DNA of 64,000 nt, taken from Mesorhizobium sp. (GTDB lineage: Bacteria > Pseudomonadota > Alphaproteobacteria > Rhizobiales > Rhizobiaceae). The notes under the pieces are model-generated. The model saw only the letters and a program-made list of their open reading frames with translations. It was not told where the DNA came from and ran no database searches. Where the stretch lies: assembly GCA_004020875.1 (NCBI GenBank), contig SAPZ01000005.1, positions 279,323 through 343,322 on the forward strand, in the 5' to 3' direction. The translations under genes were made by a program, and so were the position numbers. Shown in pieces: positions 60,953 through 64,000 of this stretch; position 1 is the stretch's first letter, and each line of letters starts with the position of its first letter.

Positions 60953-62155
60953 TCACCGCTTCAGGCCGGCGATCTTCCTGGCGATCGCCGCGGCCTGGAT
61001 TGTTGCGTTGGCGAAGCAGCCGCGAATGCTGGGCCGCATGCCGGTGAACCAGAGCCCGGGTAGCTTCGGGTCGTTCGTGGCGCCGTTGAACAGCGGCACG
61101 CCCTTGCCGTCGAGCACGCCAAGCTTGCCCAGCATCGTTTCCAGCCCGGTGCGGTAGCCGGTGGCTGCAATGACGATGTCGGGCGCGATCGACTGGCCAT
61201 TGTCGAGCACGACGCCGCCGCGCCTGAATTCGCGCAGTTGCGGCACGACGATGATGCGCCCGGCCTTGATGGCCCTGACCGCGCCGTCGTCGGCGGCGAT
61301 CGCGGTATAGTCGGAGCCTAGCCGGCTGGCGCCGCCCGACGGGGCAGGGGGCAGGCCGTATTTCGTCAGGTCGCCGAACACCAGGCGCTGCGTTGCCGCC
61401 ATGACCGCGTCGGCGAGCCATGTGGGCAGGTTGGCCATGAGCGGCGATATGCGGTGCACCGCGATCTTGCCGATGCGCTTGGGCAGCAGCGAAGGTCCGT
61501 TGCGCGCCGCAAGCCAGATCTGGCCGGTTTCGGCGCGGGAAAGATGGTTGAGCGCATCGAAGCCGGAGTTGCCGGCGCCGACAACGAGAACCTTTTTGCC
61601 GGCATAGTCGCTTGCCCTTCCGAAATCGGCCGAATGGATGATCCTCCCGGAAAAATCCTCCATGCCCTTCCAGGCCGGGATGAAGGGCTGCCGGTCGCGT
61701 CCGGTGGCGATCACCACATATCGCGCCGCCTTCAGGCCCTTGCTTGTGCGCAGCAGCCAATGGCTGCCGTGAAATTCGATCTCGTCGACCTCGACGCCGA
61801 AGGCGACCGGCAGCCGGTGCGTCTCGGCGAACTCGTTGAGATGGCGCACGACGGCGCTGCGGTGCGGGAAGGCCGGTGTCCCCGCCGGATAGGACACGCC
61901 GGGCAATGAGGAGAGGTCGCGATGCGTGTTGAGGTGCAGATTGTCGTGGCGGCGGTGCCAAGGCTCGGCCAGCCTCTGCTCGCGCTCCAGGATTTGCGTC
62001 GTCACGCCGGCCATGGTCAATGCATGCGCGGCGGCAAGCCCGGCGGCGCCCCCGCCGACGACAATCGCGCCGTCCAGAATCGCTGGCTCGCCGTCCCCCA
62101 ACGGCGAGACTTTCGTATCCGCGCCCATTCGTATCTTTGTCGTCGTCGTCATCAT
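60953..62155 (-). CDS. FAD-dependent monooxygenase (flavin-containing/YUCCA-like)
   Basis: 400 residues. FAD motif AIVVGGGAAGLAAAHALTMA (about residues 30-49), NADPH motif VLVVGAGNSGFDALNHL, and the ATGYRTGLE segment near the C terminus (YVVIATGRDR is a second such site). Family members oxygenate N or S, or make auxin-like compounds. ATG 62155 is chosen. It lies behind the FMN reductase-SnoaL gene in the same direction, so a shared transcript is possible. Confidence 0.9.
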   Translation of the reverse strand: MMTTTTKIRMGADTKVSPLGDGEPAILDGAIVVGGGAAGLAAAHALTMAGVTTQILEREQRLAEPWHRRHDNLHLNTHRDLSSLPGVSYPAGTPAFPHRSAVVRHLNEFAETHRLPVAFGVEVDEIEFHGSHWLLRTSKGLKAARYVVIATGRDRQPFIPAWKGMEDFSGRIIHSADFGRASDYAGKKVLVVGAGNSGFDALNHLSRAETGQIWLAARNGPSLLPKRIGKIAVHRISPLMANLPTWLADAVMAATQRLVFGDLTKYGLPPAPSGGASRLGSDYTAIAADDGAVRAIKAGRIIVVPQLREFRRGGVVLDNGQSIAPDIVIAATGYRTGLETMLGKLGVLDGKGVPLFNGATNDPKLPGLWFTGMRPSIRGCFANATIQAAAIARKIAGLKR

Positions 62156-62264
62156 GCCTTCAAGTGGCACGACCATGTATCCGATGTATGCCGCTCACAG
62201 GCCAAAAGGAATAGGTGCGTGTTGCAAATCCCCGGCATTGTGTCGCGGATTTTGCAAGCGCCGG

Positions 62265-63233
62265 CTAATGAACCGGGTCCGCATGGCGATGCACCAGCTT
62301 GAACGCGCCGTCCTCCAGCCGAAACACTTCCGTCACCCGCAAGGTCATCTCGGTCGTCTCGCCGTTCTTGCCGATGCGCGCCTTGGCATGCTGCAAGCCG
62401 CTCCAGAAGGCCAGATCGCCGCTGGATGACGCCTGCAGCACCTCGAGGTCGGTGTTGCCGCCTTTGTGGAAGCTCGCGGCATCGCGTTCGTAGCGGCCGG
62501 CAACCGCTTCGGCGCCTTCGAGATGATCGCCGCGCGGTGAGAAGAATGTCGCCGGTCCGGCACGGGTGACGATCGCTTTCAGGGAGGAGGCATCGCCATT
62601 GACATAGTCCTCGGCGATCTTCTCGCGCTGCTTCATGAAGGCGTCGAAGGACGAGCCGCCAGGATGCACCGTCCTGATCCATGTCTCCAGGCTGGCCATG
62701 AAATCCTCGAGAAAGGCGGCGGTGTCGGCGTTGGTCACCGCGCCTTTGTCGTCCAGCAATTCCGCGACATTGCCGATATACGCCTCCGGCTGCTGCATCA
62801 CCGGCATGTCGAGAAAGACGAAGGTCTGCCGGAGCGCCTGGTTGGAGCCGAAGGCGCCGATCTTGCTGGGGCTGACACTGACGACCCCTGCGGGCAGTCC
62901 CTTGAACACGCTCTTGCCCGGCGGGCGCGAGCCTACATCGAGCGCATTCTTCAGGCAGCCCGGGATCGAGCGGTTGTATTCCGGGGTGACGAACAGCGCC
63001 GCGTCGCATTCGCGCATCGCTCTGCGGAAGGCAGACCACGCCGCCGGCGGGTCGTCACCGTCTAGGTCCTCGTTGTAGAGCGGCAGGTTGCCAATCTCGA
63101 TGAAGCGGCAGCGCATCGAATCCGGCGCGCGGGCGGCGAGCGCCTTGGCGATCTTGCGGCTGAAAGATTGGGCGCGCAGGCTGCCGACAAGCACGGCGAG
63201 CTGCAGGACGGTGTGTTCGATTCCATTGGTCAT
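62265..63233 (-). CDS. NADPH-dependent FMN reductase fused to a SnoaL-like domain
   Basis: 322 residues. Residues about 10-190 form a flavodoxin-like reductase: LAVLVGSLRAQSFSRKIAKA, FVTPEYNRSIPGCLKNALDV, SPSKIGAFGSNQALRQTF. Residues about 205-322 form a SnoaL/NTF2-like domain: DAFMKQREKIAEDYVNGDAS, FSPRGDHLEGAEAVAGRYE, VTEVFRLEDGAFKLVHRHAD. The join looks natural, with no frameshift. A reduced-flavin supplier beside a flavin monooxygenase suggests joint function, but this is inferred. Confidence 0.88.
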   Translation of the reverse strand: MTNGIEHTVLQLAVLVGSLRAQSFSRKIAKALAARAPDSMRCRFIEIGNLPLYNEDLDGDDPPAAWSAFRRAMRECDAALFVTPEYNRSIPGCLKNALDVGSRPPGKSVFKGLPAGVVSVSPSKIGAFGSNQALRQTFVFLDMPVMQQPEAYIGNVAELLDDKGAVTNADTAAFLEDFMASLETWIRTVHPGGSSFDAFMKQREKIAEDYVNGDASSLKAIVTRAGPATFFSPRGDHLEGAEAVAGRYERDAASFHKGGNTDLEVLQASSSGDLAFWSGLQHAKARIGKNGETTEMTLRVTEVFRLEDGAFKLVHRHADPVH

Positions 63234-63465
63234 GGCGAGACGTCCGCTTCTGATTGAGGGCTCGGGAGAAGGCTTGCCCGGCCCGGCCGCCCGACCTTTC
63301 GATAATGTCGCCGGCGCGGCGAGGTTCCCTGCGCCGTGGGAGCGCGGGGGCGCTTGCGGCCTTGCCGCCGCGGCCATTGCGCAGTAATGACGGGTTGGCG
63401 CGAGATTTCAGGTCCCCGACAGGGTGCTCAAACGAGGCGCGCCGAACAGGTGCAAAGAGGTGCTC

Positions 63466-63771
63466 ATGTCCGCGCGCATTTTCAGTCCAGCCAAAACCGC
63501 GATGCAATCCGGCAAGGCCAAGACCGGACATTGGGTGCTGGAGTTCGATCCCGCGCAGCGCAAGAAGATCGACCCGCTGATGGGCTACACCACCTCCGGC
63601 GACATGCTGAGCCAGGTGAAGCTAACCTTCGACACGAAGGAAGAAGCGGTGGCTTATGCCGAGAAGGAAAAGATCGCCTATCGCGTAGAAGAGCCGAAGG
63701 AAGCAAAGCGCCGGCAGATTTCCTATTCGGACAATTTCCGCTATGACCGCAAGACGCCCTGGACGCACTGA
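63466..63771 (+). CDS. Complex I NDUFS4-like (ETC complex I subunit) protein
   Basis: 101 residues: MSARIFSPAKTAMQSGKAKT, WVLEFDPAQRKKIDPLMGYT, then ISYSDNFRYDRKTPWTH, the NDUFS4/21-kDa accessory-subunit pattern known in alphaproteobacteria. AAAGAGG precedes ATG 63466. It probably binds complex I at the inner membrane. Convergent with nothing; tRNA-Arg follows. Confidence 0.93.
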   Translation: MSARIFSPAKTAMQSGKAKTGHWVLEFDPAQRKKIDPLMGYTTSGDMLSQVKLTFDTKEEAVAYAEKEKIAYRVEEPKEAKRRQISYSDNFRYDRKTPWTH

Positions 63772-63824
63772 CTTCGAGTCGTGCATCGCTTGGCGTAACG
63801 CAGCAGCCGGCCCGGCCGGCCGAC

Positions 63825-63901
63825 GGTCCCGTAGCTCAGCTGGATAGAGCACCGGCCTTCTAAGCCGATGGTCGCAGGTTCGAATCCTGCCGGGATCGCC
63901 A
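63825..63901 (+). tRNA. tRNA-Arg (anticodon UCU)
   Basis: 77 nt with encoded CCA. Acceptor GGTCCCG with CGGGATC, discriminator G, anticodon stem CGGC-CTTCTAA-GCCG with TCT, and TTCGAAT in the T arm. Confidence 0.96.
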
Positions 63902-63916
63902 AGCGTCTTTGGTCCG

Positions 63917-64000
63917 TTCCGGACACATAGGTTACAGTTTATACCGGAGACATGGGTAACACTTTTGGCCCGAAGGGGTTGTGGAGTGGTTCGAGCCTGC
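63917..64000. mobile_element. Probable insertion-sequence end
   Basis: On the minus strand two related direct repeats occur: GTTACCCATGTCTCCGGTA and GTAACCTATGTGTCCGGAA (plus strand about 63921-63957). Such paired GTTACC-ATGT-TCCGG repeats are typical of the ends of a common rhizobial IS group. The remaining bases to 64000 would be inside the element. It lies 15 bases beyond tRNA-Arg. The transposase is outside the window. Confidence 0.5.

Noticed and set aside
63741-63926. 61-residue frame antisense to tRNA-Arg
   Set aside because: It reads through the tRNA on the opposite strand and looks like the common false protein (AIPAGFEPATIG) produced by tRNA genes.
59353-64000. Search for lasso-type maturation genes around the micropeptides
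   Set aside because: The nearby genes are YbjN-like, monooxygenase, FMN reductase fusion and NDUFS4-like; none is an RRE, B2 or C homologue, so no RiPP cluster is claimed.
1-64000. CRISPR array, prophage or rRNA operon
   Set aside because: No regularly spaced direct repeats with unique spacers, no phage structural genes and no rRNA sequence were seen.

Overview
The window is a high-GC chromosomal segment of an alphaproteobacterium of the order Hyphomicrobiales, most likely Mesorhizobium. The evidence is a tandem set of DUF680-type small exported proteins, DUF982, a MucR-type regulator, RopB/Omp25-like outer membrane proteins, HdaA, a complex I NDUFS4-like subunit and several families of short palindromic dispersed repeats typical of rhizobial genomes. 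No rRNA, CRISPR array or complete prophage is visible. Two tRNAs are present (Pro-UGG and Arg-UCU). A probable insertion-sequence end lies at the right edge.

Layout. 1-12 kb: the 5' part of a UDP-glucuronate decarboxylase gene, a small lipoprotein, a TetR gene divergent from a frameshifted exported carboxymuconolactone-decarboxylase-like gene with two operator-like palindromes, rlmJ, an AraC regulator divergent from a VOC protein and a DoxX gene with a premature TAG, an ECF sigma factor with its YCII partner, a histone H1-like Lys/Ala protein, a GST, TfoX and a Gfa-like protein. 12-20 kb: an Omp25-like porin, an SDR, then uvrC, pgsA, moaD and moaE, and a fluoride-riboswitch operon (crcB, crcB, DUF190). 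20-29 kb: ndk, a second GST, DinB, a diguanylate cyclase, a sterol-desaturase-like hydroxylase, small exported proteins and a UvrD-type helicase. 29-34 kb: a LysR regulator divergent from a 2-oxoglutarate oxygenase and a coupled EamA transporter that carries an in-frame repeat insertion, then MucR. 34-48 kb: an LprI-like protein, an ABC-F ATPase, a molybdopterin oxidoreductase, a 927-residue Sel1-type protein, dapB, a NitT/TauT-type ABC importer and a TctD/TctE-like two-component system.

48-57 kb: five DUF680-like paralogues behind two near-identical palindromes, sixA, purN-purM, then an overlapping run of CDP-alcohol phosphatidyltransferase, AI-2E-family permease and hdaA, followed by a VapBC-type pair. 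57-64 kb: an LCP-like protein, tRNA-Pro, a second Omp25-like protein, a short unit of two coupled 29-30 residue peptides with a RiPP-leader-like N terminus, a YbjN-like protein, a frameshifted small gene, an FAD monooxygenase, an FMN reductase-SnoaL fusion, the NDUFS4-like subunit and tRNA-Arg.

The best candidates for something undescribed are: the two coupled micropeptides at 59.7-59.9 kb, which have their own promoter-like sequence and terminator but no modifying enzymes nearby; the DUF680 array with paired operator-like palindromes; and the dispersed repeat translated in frame inside the EamA transporter. Three genes carry apparent disruptions (1-base frameshifts at about 2.09 kb and 60.85 kb, a TAG at 6133). 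These may be real decay or sequence errors.
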